From positions 122,339 through 157,188 of the forward strand of contig JAMYWO010000018.1 in NCBI GenBank assembly GCA_024220525.1: DNA of 34,850 bases. Reading direction: 5' to 3'. Below are positions 1 to 8,691 of the stretch, one piece after another. Origin of the DNA: Cochliopodium minus (Eukaryota; Discosea; Himatismenida; Cochliopodiidae). The position numbers and the translations under genes are program-made. How positions within the stretch are numbered: position 1 is the stretch's first letter; the number at the start of each line of letters is the position of its first letter. Under the pieces are notes generated by a model, which saw only the letters and a list, made by a program, of their open reading frames with translations, was not told where the DNA came from and made no database searches.

Positions 1-587
1 TTCAAAAAACAATCCTTCATTTCTTATTCCAAAACCAATCAAACACTTGATCTTCACTTTTATTGCTGATTAATTATAGGAGTAAAACAATTTGAAAATC
101 AATTTGATTTCAAAATTAAAATTAGGAATTAAAAACAAAGCACAAGTGGGTGAATTCATCAAATTTTGAAACTTATTTTATCAACATTTTGAGTTATATC
201 TCATTTCTTTCCATATTAAATTAATTGGAATTTTAAAATCAATTCCTTTTTTCAATCCTTCAAAATATATTCAAACAAATAATCTCATTTCTTTTTTATT
301 TGGTATTATACATTGATCATAAATGTTTGAATCAACAATTGATTTAAAAACAACATTGAACCATCTTGGATTCCTTTAAATTATCGTTTACTAATTCATC
401 ATTTTTCTTCAATTTCATTAATATTATATAATATAATATATTATGATTTATTTTATTTACTGAATTCTTTTTTATTATGCGAATCACAATACACTGTATG
501 TAATATAAAATTTTGACTCAAACATTCAACAATTCTTTTATGCAATTTTCTATTCTTAAAAAGAATTTCAAAAAAATAAAAAAAAAA
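1..587. other. A/T-rich intergenic sequence
   Basis: No open frame here resembles a protein on either strand. The stretch is A/T-rich with scattered TTTC and CAAA tracts. Positions 479-509 resemble 33200-33232: both begin GCGAATCAC and then read ATACACTGTAT, which suggests a shared dispersed element or a common transposon remnant. Confidence 0.4.
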
Positions 588-752
588 ATGATGAGAAATA
601 AACAAACTGAAGATAAAAATCCAAATCATAATACCAAAAGAAATCTTATTATTTTCGTGGTTATTTTGATATTCCACATCTTTGGACAAACAAAAATAGA
701 AAAGATACAACATAATTTCACAAGAAGAAAAGAGATTAAAATTTTTGAATGA
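588..752 (+). other. Short ORF with hydrophobic segment, possible detached 5' exon of the peptidase-like gene
   Basis: A 54-codon frame begins with two ATGs and a charged stretch, followed by a hydrophobic run (LIIFVVILIFHIFG) like a signal anchor. It ends at TGA 750-752. A different frame (opening after a TAG at 697-699) reads without stop into the peptidase-like gene, giving residues such as NIISQEEKRLKFLNDKG. No GT donor is placed to join the two frames. Either this is unrelated sequence, or a one-base error or mutation in the A-rich run near 690-700 separates a signal-anchor start from its gene. Confidence 0.3.
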
Positions 753-762
753 TAAGGGAATA

Positions 763-1745
763 ATGGCAAATGATCCTGCAAAAAGAGAGATGGAATTTGG
801 AAGATTAAATAATCCTAATTTGGCACATCCAGATAAGAGAAAACATTATAGAGATTGCCAAGGTAATTTTACATTATAAATACTTATAAATTAATATAAA
901 TAAAATTCTAGAATTTTGATTCAAATAATAAAGCTCGATTAGATACAATTATTGAGGTGGAAGGAGATAAAACTTCCAAAGTAGTTCCATTTGATGTTCA
1001 AAAATTCGAGCAATTTGTTGAATATTATTATCAGCCAATATGGGGAGATACAAAAAGAAGCTATGTATTTTTTCGAGATGACCCAAGAGTAAAAGATAAG
1101 GATGTATTGGCTCAAAGGGAACAATCGAGCGGATTATGTTATATACATGCTCCAAATATGTTGCAACATTATCTTGTATCTATGAACACAGAAAAATCTG
1201 CTCCTATGATAGATATCTCCAAATTAATTAGAGAAAAATTCAATGCCCAACAATTGGAGAAACACATCTTTAATGACGAGGGAGATAGTGCATATGTCAT
1301 GTTGAGATACATTCTACAACCTGGATCTGTGATACTTGGACTTGGAATTAAACAAATTGAAGAAACATTAAGGGAATATGGACCTATTTTAATTGCTTAT
1401 TTGGAGACATATGATGATTTTCATCATAGTGCGAACTGCATTCATCACGGGGAACATTCTGGAAATAAAGTTGGTGGTCATGGAATGATCATAATTGGAG
1501 CAAGGACCCATAATGATAAGAAATATTTTTTGATTCAAAATTGGTGGAAGCAAAAACAATTCATTGAAGTTGATGAAGAATATCTCAAATCATGCGAAGC
1601 AAACTTGTTTTATGTGAAGACTCCACAATTTTCCATTCCAAAGGAATTTCCAACTTATTTAGTAAGATTTGCAGTTAACAGTATGGATAAGCCAGTATCT
1701 CATGTCGCACTTGTTGGACCATTGAAAGGATATTTTGATTTTTAA
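763..1745 (+). CDS. Papain-like (C1-fold) cysteine peptidase homologue
   Basis: Two exons, 763-862 and 934-1745, give 303 residues. The acceptor after AAAG at 931-933 is the one that keeps phase with the first exon; the nearer TAG at 909-911 does not. The papain tetrad is visible: Gln97 and Cys102 in QSSGLCYIHA, His216 in GGHGMIIIGA, and Asn236 followed by Trp-Trp in LIQNWW. From the family, a proteolytic role in a lysosome or outside the cell is likely, but no propeptide motif is obvious and there is no signal peptide after this ATG. A hydrophobic start may lie upstream at 588-752 in another frame, so the N terminus is uncertain. The spacing between Gln, Cys, His and Asn fits an active enzyme. 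It could also be an inactive or non-peptidase member of the superfamily. Confidence 0.65.
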
Positions 1746-1799
1746 AGCATTAAAAATAAATTGATTAAGATATAAATTAATATTAATATATTAATATAT

Positions 1800-3773
1800 T
1801 TATAATATATTTAATCTGAATCTGCAAGGGGAAATAGGTATTGTTGAATCTAAATTTGACAAAAACAAGCCCATCGAACAAAGAGTTTCATGAGTAGTGA
1901 CTTGTTTGATGAATTCGATGGAATGTTTGGTTTCTTCTCTGTTATCAGATTTCTTCAGGTGATCAAAAAGAGACTCAATCTCCACTTGTTGGAGAACTTT
2001 GTGCTCTTTGCAGTTTTTGAAGGTTCTTTTTGGCTCGGAACCTTGTTTATGTGAGTTCTTCCATTTAAGGGTACACTTATTTCCTGATTTGATGGTAATA
2101 AGAAAATCTTTATTCCTTTCGAGGTACCTGTTGCCGTCGTATTGTCTGTTCCAAGCGTGAGTTTTACTTGAACAGAGATTGGGGCCGTGTTTGTTTACAA
2201 ACCTTTCGAGACCATTGACACATTGGGCAGCGGAGTGTCCTACCATCTTGCAGTTTTGACAAGAGAGAGTCAAATTTCCCATTTTAAGTTCACAACCTGA
2301 GAATATTGGGTGATTAATTCTAGTACTGTCGGATTTGTAAAAAATTTTGGCTAGTTCAACGCCAAATTTTGAGAAGAGGATGTTGTGCCATTTCTTCCCA
2401 TCAGAAACAGCTTTATGGAAGTATGGGAACTTTTTGAGTTTGTTCATTGCATTGACCAAATCATTTCTTCCTTTTCCTTTGGAGAGGTGGAGCAAGACAC
2501 AATCCTTGTCTTCGACTTGATTTTCAATATTGTCATCGTTTGATGTTTTGGGAATGAGAGATTCTACTTCTTTCCTCTTTACAATTTCACAGGTGTTAAT
2601 TGTTTCTTTTAGGCCGTTATCGAAGAACTTTTTACAGTCAACTGCATTTCTATCTGATGAGAAAGAGAGTAAGAAAGTTTTAGAGTTGTCTGAAGAAGAG
2701 AGAAGATGAGAAGTGAAAGTAAATTTTTTGGAGAGCAATTTTATTTTTTCTTCTGAGAGTTGGGGTTGGTGGGAGAATACAATTTTGAGACAACTTGATT
2801 CGGTAGCCCATTCGTCGTGGAGGAAAGGGCAAGAGTTAGAGTTGCAAAGGTTTTTGCAAGGAATTAATTTCGTATCATGGATATAAGGACAGTTCGGTTT
2901 GATACATTTGCTCTTCAAATGAGAAGCACAGACAGTGTTTTTCTTTTTCTCAGGAAGGATGACTTCTTTCGCTTTTGATTCATTTTTATTTTCCTGTGGT
3001 TGGTGTAGGTTTCTACAATTTGTTCCATATTTGCAATTACCATTCTCGAAGAAGCTACAAAGTTTGGGGCTTTTCTTCGAAGTTTTAGTTGGTCTGGTGT
3101 GAGAATTACGACATTTTGAACCATATCTACATTTTTTGTTGATAAAGTAACGGCAGACCTTCCTTTTAGGGAGTTGGTAGGCGGAGGGATTATTTGGAAC
3201 AGTAGAGGACGACTTGGGAGGATTGGAAATCTTTGAGTTTTCAATCTTTTGGAGAACAGGCACTTCCTGCTTTTCAACTTCGATCAAAGGGATTGTCGAG
3301 TTGGGAGGGGATAAAGGAAAATCGAAATTGAGGGTTTTTTTAGATTCTTCTAGTGCATTTTTAGGGATTATGCTACAATAAGAAGGTGAGGAAGAAGGTG
3401 GACTTTTTATCTTGTTCCTGAAATCATCTATGGTGGATTTATCAATCAATTTATTTTTATTGAATTTAGATTTGTTTATATCCATGGAGTCGGGGAGTTT
3501 GGATTTGAATGTGATATATATGTGATAGTTTCCATATATAAAATCAATTTTATTGTCAAAGATGTTTTCTCTTCCAAAACCTTTATCTTCGAGGGTAATT
3601 ATTGTTCCATCATGGATTATGCAGATTATATTGTCTTTGAAATCATAGATAAGATCTTTTTCTGATGTTTCTTTGGCTTCAACATATCCGTTATTAAGAA
3701 AGATATAACCAGTTGATGATTTAAATGTGAAATTAGTGGTGATAGTTTTGCTATAAAATTTTGGTTTATCCAT
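1800..3773 (-). CDS. LINE ORF1-like protein with CCCH zinc fingers and a zinc knuckle
   Basis: An intronless 657-codon frame. An N-terminal domain of about 100 residues has no assigned function. From about residue 207 there are CCCH fingers: two C-x7-C-x5-C-x3-H units (CRYFINKKCRYGSKC and CSFFENGNCKYGTNC, each followed by Arg-Asn-x-His), one C-x7-C-x4-C-x3-H, and a shorter fourth. An RRM-like stretch follows (about 330-410), then a CCHC knuckle (CQNCKMVGHSAAQC) near residue 505. RNA-binding domains plus a knuckle are the hallmark of ORF1 proteins of non-LTR retrotransposons, and ORF2 pieces lie next to it. The final ~20 codons are antisense to another copy of the element (1813-1869), so the true C terminus is lost and the frame ends in a rearrangement. 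A host CCCH protein is possible but less likely. Confidence 0.6.
   Translation of the reverse strand: MDKPKFYSKTITTNFTFKSSTGYIFLNNGYVEAKETSEKDLIYDFKDNIICIIHDGTIITLEDKGFGRENIFDNKIDFIYGNYHIYITFKSKLPDSMDINKSKFNKNKLIDKSTIDDFRNKIKSPPSSSPSYCSIIPKNALEESKKTLNFDFPLSPPNSTIPLIEVEKQEVPVLQKIENSKISNPPKSSSTVPNNPSAYQLPKRKVCRYFINKKCRYGSKCRNSHTRPTKTSKKSPKLCSFFENGNCKYGTNCRNLHQPQENKNESKAKEVILPEKKKNTVCASHLKSKCIKPNCPYIHDTKLIPCKNLCNSNSCPFLHDEWATESSCLKIVFSHQPQLSEEKIKLLSKKFTFTSHLLSSSDNSKTFLLSFSSDRNAVDCKKFFDNGLKETINTCEIVKRKEVESLIPKTSNDDNIENQVEDKDCVLLHLSKGKGRNDLVNAMNKLKKFPYFHKAVSDGKKWHNILFSKFGVELAKIFYKSDSTRINHPIFSGCELKMGNLTLSCQNCKMVGHSAAQCVNGLERFVNKHGPNLCSSKTHAWNRQYDGNRYLERNKDFLITIKSGNKCTLKWKNSHKQGSEPKRTFKNCKEHKVLQQVEIESLFDHLKKSDNREETKHSIEFIKQVTTHETLCSMGLFLSNLDSTIPISPCRFRLNIL
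1813..1869 (+). repeat. 57-bp inverted copy of a LINE segment (pairs with 4427-4483)
   Basis: This stretch matches the reverse complement of 4427-4483 with two mismatches in 57 positions. In plus orientation it reads NLNLQGEIGIVESKFDKNK. The partner, read on the minus strand, gives NLNLQGEVGIVESKFDKNK just before an ORF2 start. The protein reading therefore belongs to the tail of ORF1, and this copy is inverted relative to the ORF1 frame it terminates. Confidence 0.85.
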
Positions 3774-3854
3774 ATAATTTATTCCTTTATAAAATAATAT
3801 ATTTTTTCAATTTGTTATCCCAATTTTTTTTTTTTTTTAACTTTTATTTATATT

Positions 3855-3974
3855 GAAGATAACAACGATCTAATTGTCTTCAAACCTGTAAATGGTACTT
3901 TTCCTTCCCTCATCAACAAAGCAACCAAAAAAAGACTTATCGAGAAAAAAGAAAAGTATCGAAAAGAGAACACT
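3855..3974 (+). pseudogene. LINE ORF2 fragment, region between endonuclease and reverse transcriptase
   Basis: Forty codons open on the plus strand read as a basic helical segment (NKATKKRLIEKKEKYRKENT) before a TGA. This resembles the Lys/Arg-rich linker that precedes the reverse transcriptase in L1-like ORF2 proteins. It has no start codon and is opposite in orientation to the flanking ORF1 and endonuclease pieces, so it is a displaced fragment. The assignment rests on composition and context only. Confidence 0.4.
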
Positions 3975-4006
3975 TGAAGTTGTTGATAAAATCTCTTCAA
4001 AATTTG

Positions 4007-4354
4007 TCAAAAGTTGTCAAATATAGAAGAGTCTTGATAATCATTCTTGGACTTCCAATCTGGAGTCTCCAAATGTTGCTTGAAAAAAAAATTGTCTTTG
4101 CGGGTAATTAATACTCCATCATTGATTTTGCAGATTGTCTTTGAATTCTTAGATTTGATCTTCGCTTCTCGATTGCAACACAAAATCAAAACAACCTCAA
4201 AAAAGTTTCTCACNTTGCAAAAGATCCAGAAACTTTTTTTGGTTACTTGGTTGATATTTCTGATGAAAGAAAGAGAATCTTGTTTGCCAATTAGTTTTGT
4301 TTCCGTGAGAACAAAGATACTGTATTTGTTTTTGACTATCCACGAATTCAGCAT
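4007..4354 (-). pseudogene. Chimeric LINE fragment: ORF2 endonuclease start joined to an ORF1 N-terminal piece
   Basis: The first ~35 residues contain KYSIFVLTETKLIG, the TET-K motif that opens the APE-type endonuclease of non-LTR retrotransposon ORF2. The remainder does not continue as endonuclease. Instead it matches the N-terminal domain of the neighbouring ORF1: the DNA at 4102-4136 is clearly similar to 3593-3627 in the same orientation (ICKINDGVLIT here, ICIIHDGTIIT there). One ambiguous base lies at 4214. The frame is a fusion created by rearrangement. Confidence 0.55.
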
Positions 4355-4357
4355 ACT

Positions 4358-4504
4358 CTAATTGACTTTCACATTGTTTACTTTGTTCATATTTCCAGTT
4401 CCTGAGCTTCCACCTGTTTTGATCTCCTTGTTTTTGTCAAATTTAGATTCAACAATACCCACTTCCCCTTGCAGATTCAGATTGGTATCGATATTGTTTA
4501 ATCC
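4358..4504 (-). pseudogene. LINE ORF1 C-terminal tail with stop adjacent to ORF2 start
   Basis: Forty-nine codons open on the minus strand end in TAG (4358-4360). Three bases downstream the ATG of the endonuclease frame begins (4352-4354). This preserves the native ORF1-ORF2 junction of the element: ORF1 tail, stop, then ORF2 start almost immediately, an arrangement that suggests coupled termination and reinitiation. An in-frame TAG at the upstream edge shows decay. Confidence 0.5.
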
Positions 4505-4520
4505 CTAGAACGTTTACTGT

Positions 4521-4856
4521 TTAAATTGAGATTCTCAAGGGATTGTGTCCTCCCACCTTAGTTCTGGTGACAGGATTATTCTGCATTTTACCGACAACAT
4601 CTTTGTTATTATTATTATTAACTTGATCAACAATTTTTTTACCAAGGATTGAAATGAGTCTGTTTTTTTCGACAAATTTCATGTGATTCAAAGAAGAAAA
4701 GGTTGACAATTTATTGTCAAAATTAATGAGCGAATGTTCTTCATTGAAGAGGTTGTTGAGAATTTCATAATTTATTTTTCTCCAAAGTTGGTTTTGTGAT
4801 GAAGAAATAAAAAGATAGGGTATATTCCTAAAACAACTATCTAAAGTTAGAATCAA
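4521..4856 (-). pseudogene. Unrecognised frame, probably part of the LINE ORF1 remnant
   Basis: A 111-codon frame contains a short Asn run and the stretch NRLISILGKKIVDQVNNNNN. In a shifted frame its end reads SLENLNLNSK and lies directly upstream of the ORF1 tail at 4358-4504, so a frameshifted ORF1 is the simplest reading. I recognise no domain. It could be spurious. Confidence 0.25.
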
Positions 4857-4935
4857 ATTTTCGAATAAAAAGATCTAATTTCATCTTTTTGATTTTGTGT
4901 CAGGATATAAAATTTACAAATAAATTAATTTAATT

Positions 4936-5431
4936 TTAAAAATGAGATAATTCGAGTAAATTTGAAACTTTTAAATCAATAGCAGATGCCCAAAGTTTAG
5001 AAATGGAATTTGAAACTTTTCTACAACAGTAAACATAAGCAATGAAAGATGCAACAAGGTTGTTGTCAAAAAAGTGATTTTCTAAATTCTCTGATGCTTT
5101 TTTTAAAGCTTTAAATGATAATTCCTCCAATTTTTTTCTCAAAATTCCCATTTCTTTGGTGTGATGAACTTTAAAATCCAAATTTTTTTCTTCACCTAGT
5201 GAATTTTAAAAAAACAATTAAAAATTTAAATAATTAATGATTTCTTTTTAATATACCCAAAGTTTTGAAAATGAGAATGGATTCATTTAAAGCAAGTTTG
5301 CAATGTTGAGAAATTTGATTGAAAACATTAGAAAAAGGATCAATTAATATTTTAACTTCATTTGAAGGAAAAGTTGTTAACGCTGATGAAACTCTCCCAA
5401 ACCATGTTATCTCTGTTTGCAACTCTTCCAT
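4936..5431 (-). CDS. Hypothetical all-helical protein, two exons
   Basis: Exons 5257-5431 and 4936-5195 join in phase 1 across a 61-bp intron (donor GTATAT, acceptor CTAG) to give 144 residues from MEELQTEITWFGR to ELSHF. Leucine and lysine spacing suggests amphipathic helices (MGILRKKLEELSFKALKKAS), with no signal peptide and no clear membrane segment. I do not recognise the family. A further upstream exon is possible: ATGGAGATTTCC near 5570 with a GTAAAAG donor, but its phase does not fit. The gene is embedded among LINE fragments yet is spliced, so it is more likely a host gene than transposon sequence. Confidence 0.5.
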
Positions 5432-5452
5432 TTGCAATCTTATTTTCTTCAA

Positions 5453-6085
5453 TATTTCTATTAATTCATTTTTTTATAAAATTTAATAAAAAAATAAATT
5501 AAAATTAAAAGAAACTTAATAAATCAATTAAACAATTATTTTCTTTTACCCAAATGAAGAGGAAATCTCCATAAATATCTGTTTACATTTTTATAAAATT
5601 AATTTAAATGAAAAGGAGAAACATAAAATAAAATAAAATTTAAATTTATATTTATATTTTTATTTTTATAATTTATATTTATAAATAAAAAAGTTTTGAA
5701 AAGTACAGTTCTTCAGAAAGAAGAAAGAAAGAGAAACAGGGAAGAAACATTGTTAATCTTTTTATTTTCAAAACTTTTACTTTCACATTATTGTATCCTC
5801 CCCTCTATCATCTTTTCTATGTCTCCTCCTTTATTTTTAATTAAAATATATTTAATTTTATTAATTTATTAATTAAAATATGTTAAATAATTAAAATAAA
5901 TATATTTAATTAAAAATATATTTATTAATTAAAATATGTTTATTATTTAAAATATATTTATTATTTAAAATATATTTATTATTTAAAATATATTTATTAT
6001 TTAAAATGTTTATTATTTAAAATATATTCATATTAAGATGTTATAAGAATTTGTTAAATAATTTATTGAAAAGTAAGCAAATTAA
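5453..6085. repeat. A/T-rich spacer with an 18-bp tandem repeat
   Basis: No gene is visible. Between about 5921 and 6035 an approximately 18-bp unit (TTATTTAAAATATATTTA) is repeated about five times with small variations. Each unit is nearly self-complementary, so the array could form cruciforms or be unstable during replication. The rest is A/T-only low-complexity sequence. Confidence 0.7.
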
Positions 6086-6295
6086 TTAGAATTTAGAATT
6101 ATAGTAAAAAAAAAGAAAAACCTTCACCAAGATGAAGAAGAGAAGAAAAACAATCAAGGGTGCAATCTTGGATGGTGAGGAGAAAGGAGATAAATCTTTT
6201 TCAACTTTTCTCTTCAAAATTAAAAACCATTTATACGAACTCAACCCTATCACTATCAACCCACTCATGAATGTTTGTAATATCGTATTGTACAA
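6086..6295 (-). CDS. Small candidate membrane protein, uncertain
   Basis: A 69-codon minus frame has an internal ATG at MSGLIVIGLSSYKWFLILKR and two hydrophobic stretches separated by a Pro/Ser-rich loop (DLSPFSSPSKIAP). The end may be intronic, since GTGAAG after the second hydrophobic stretch could be a donor. The same bases hold a 58-codon plus-strand frame (6132-6308, beginning MKKRRKTIKGAILDGEEKG) that is equally open. The G/C content is higher than in the flanks, so one of the two is probably real. I recognise neither. Confidence 0.3.
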   Translation of the reverse strand: MYNTILQTFMSGLIVIGLSSYKWFLILKRKVEKDLSPFSSPSKIAPLIVFLLFFILVKVFLFFYYNSKF

Positions 6296-6339
6296 ACTAT
6301 TTCAATAAATTTTAATATTTCATTTAAAAAATAAACAAA

Positions 6340-6600
6340 AAATTAATTTTAATAAAATAAAATAAAAATAAATAATAATTTAAAATGAAATTTAATAAAA
6401 TAAATAAAAAATGATAAAAAAAACAAATAAAATAAAAAATAAAAAAAAATAAAATAAAAATAAAACAAAATATTAAATAAAAAATAAAATAAAAATAAAA
6501 AATAAAATAAAAATAAAATAATAAAAATAAATAATAAAAATAAAAATAAAAATAAATAAAAAAATAATGTTAATAAAATAAAAAAAAGATTAAAGAACAA
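6340..6600. repeat. A-rich low-complexity tract
   Basis: Nearly pure AAAT/AAAAT repeats on the plus strand, with no coding signal. The tract abuts an ambiguous base at 6601, where the reverse-transcriptase fragment stops abruptly. The junction may therefore be a truncation point, a 3' A-rich tail or an assembly artefact. Confidence 0.6.
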
Positions 6601-6601
6601 N

Positions 6602-7100
6602 TTGCGAGAATGAACAAAAAAGGAGATAAAGTTTCACCTTGGGGAACTCCTCTGTCAACTTTTAGTTCTTCACTTAATAACTCGTTGAATCGTATTCTCG
6701 AGGTTCCTTTCAAAAATCGTTTGATAAAGTTCAAAAAGTATTCACCACAGTCTCTCTTTTCAAGGACTTTGTCAAGATAGAGGTATTTTACACGATCAAA
6801 TACTTTTGAACAGTCAAGAAACATTGCATGTAAGTCAGTTCCGCTATCCTTTACTCTCTCAACAAGTAAATTCACAGCATACACATTGTCATGGATGAGC
6901 CTTCCTGGATGACAAAACTGATTTTCACTTATCAAATTGTTTTTCAAGAGAGATTGTTTGATTCTTTGAGTCATTGCTTTGGTGATTATTTTTCTGGATA
7001 TTTCGAGAAGTGTAATTGGTCTGAGGTCGTTCACATCATTGCTGTCTTCTTTCTTTGGGATGAGAGTGATGTTTCCTTTCAACATCGATTCACTTTTCAT
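6602..7100 (-). pseudogene. Non-LTR retrotransposon reverse transcriptase fragment
   Basis: The frame carries RT blocks in order: ITLIPKK, then DLRPITLLEISRKIITKAM, QFCHPGRLIHDN, motif A as FLDCSKVFDRV with its catalytic Asp, and motif B as GVPQGETLSPFLFILA. It breaks just before motif C (the F/YxDD box), at an unresolved base beside A/T repeats, and lacks the endonuclease upstream. It is thus a truncated piece of an L1-like ORF2. Lying about 2.2 kb upstream (in minus-strand sense) of the endonuclease piece, it is in the wrong order to be the same intact copy. Confidence 0.85.
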
Positions 7101-7314
7101 CTAAACTTCTTGATTTAGTTTTTTCTTACATTGATCAATAAAATTGGATCAATTCTTTTTTTGATCTTAAACACCAAAATTGTCGTTACAACTGTTTCGG
7201 AAAGGAAAAACATTAAGTAAAATTTTAAACAAATCTTAAAATTGTCAATCTATTGAATTCTCAATTATTATATATATTTCAATATATTCTAAATTCGAAT
7301 TTTTTTAAAATTAA

Positions 7315-7613
7315 AAAACCATTAACATTGATGTCACAATTAAAAATCCAATTTCAACCTCTAATCTTGACATTGCTATCGTTAGTACCCTCCTAAAGAA
7401 TGCAGAGGAAAAAAAGATTGAGAATGACAAAACCAAGAAGAAGCAAGCAATATTCCTTGATGATTACGATTTCATGGTGTTTGTGATGAATACCTTTGGA
7501 GGTAATAGCTTCAAGGAAATCGTGTAATTGGTAGAATGGCAACCGGATTGGGAAAAGTCTTGAAAAATTCAGGAAAGGAAGCTGCAAAAACAAAAATCCA
7601 AATCCAAATCTAA
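7315..7613 (+). pseudogene. Frameshifted coding remnant of unknown family
   Basis: Positions 7315-7527 form an open frame without start codon (IVSTLLKNAEEKKIENDKTK, then IFLDDYDFMVFVMNTFGG). It ends at TAA. A second frame continues over 7521-7613 (GRMATGLGKVLKNSGKEAAK) to another TAA. Amino-acid composition and the higher G/C content say coding. The frame break and missing start say degenerate or unmodelled splicing. It may belong to the nearby retroelement. I do not recognise it. Confidence 0.35.
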
Positions 7614-7658
7614 TCAAATATATGAATTCAAAAAAAATTAATTAATAATAAAAAAAAA

Positions 7659-8632
7659 ATGGATTTTCAAAAACAAAAAAGACCAAAAAAAAAAATTGAA
7701 AGTATTATTGAAGAGATTTCAAATAAAAACCAAAATATAAAAGTGAATTCATTGCCATCAAAATATGAAATAATAGGAAATATAATAATACTCAAGATTT
7801 GGAATGAACTAGAAGAAGAAAAAGAAGAGAATAAATTAATTATCGCCAAAGCATATATAAAATATTTATCCACTAAAACAAAAAAATGTACAACAATATT
7901 GATTGATCAATCTGGAATAAAAGGAGAATTAAGAAAGCCAACAACCCAAATATTATATAATGAAAATAATCATACTGAAACTATTCATTTGGAAAATAAT
8001 ATAAAGTATTTTTTAGATCCATGCAAAGTGATGTAATGTTCCTAAAATTTTAAAAATATAAATATTATAAATTATCAAGGTTTGCTTCAGGAAATGGTAC
8101 TGAAAGGATGAGATTTTCAAAAATAAATGCCGAAAATGAAATAGTGATTGACATGTTTGCGGGTATTGGATATTTTTCTGTTCCATTGGCAAAATTTGGG
8201 AAAGTTAAAAAAATTTATTCCCTTGAAAAAAATCCTGACTCATTTTCCTTCTTGAGCAAAAATATTGAATTGAATAAAGTTGAAAATTTGATAGAGCCCA
8301 TTTTAGGTGATAATAGAATAACTTCGAAACATTTGATAAAGAAAGCAAATAGAGTAATAATGGGTTATATCCCGACCCCTATTGAATTTTTGGAAACCGC
8401 AATAAATTTTCTGGTAATGGAAAAAGATAAAAAGTATATAATCCATTATCATCACATCTCCAAAAAAATCGAATTTGATACATTATGGAAAGACCATTTT
8501 CAAGATTCAATAAATAAAATGGGTGAGAAAGATAGAATTTCTTTTGAATTGAAAGAATATATTATTGTCAAATCTTATGCTCCTCAATTGTTTCATTGTG
8601 TTGCTGATGTTGAATTATTTTTGAAAAAATAA
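7659..8632 (+). CDS. TYW2/TRM12-like tRNA wybutosine-synthesizing SAM-dependent enzyme
   Basis: Exons 7659-8032 and 8080-8632 join at a split Met codon (KVM-FASGN) over a 47-bp intron, giving 308 residues. The C-terminal half is a class I SAM fold: motif I DMFAGIGYFSVPLAKFG, an acidic loop YSLEKNPDS, GDNR, and RVIMGYIPTP in place of the Trm5-type NLP. TYW2 transfers the 3-amino-3-carboxypropyl group of SAM to the tricyclic base at tRNA-Phe position 37, on the way to wybutosine. The GYIP signature and HYHH segment favour TYW2 over the m1G37 enzyme Trm5, which shares the fold. The N-terminal half is Lys/Glu-rich, a little shorter than usual, and includes the SGIKGELRKP region typical of the family. 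The 3' end converges on the next gene with a 59-bp spacer. Confidence 0.85.
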
Positions 8633-8691
8633 AAACTTTAATTCAGAATTTAATTAAAAAACCCAAATTAAACAAATGATCTTTTCTTTCC

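Noticed and set aside
6349-6600. Phe-rich minus-strand frame of 83 codons
   Set aside because: Translation of an A/AAAT low-complexity tract with no start context or conserved pattern.
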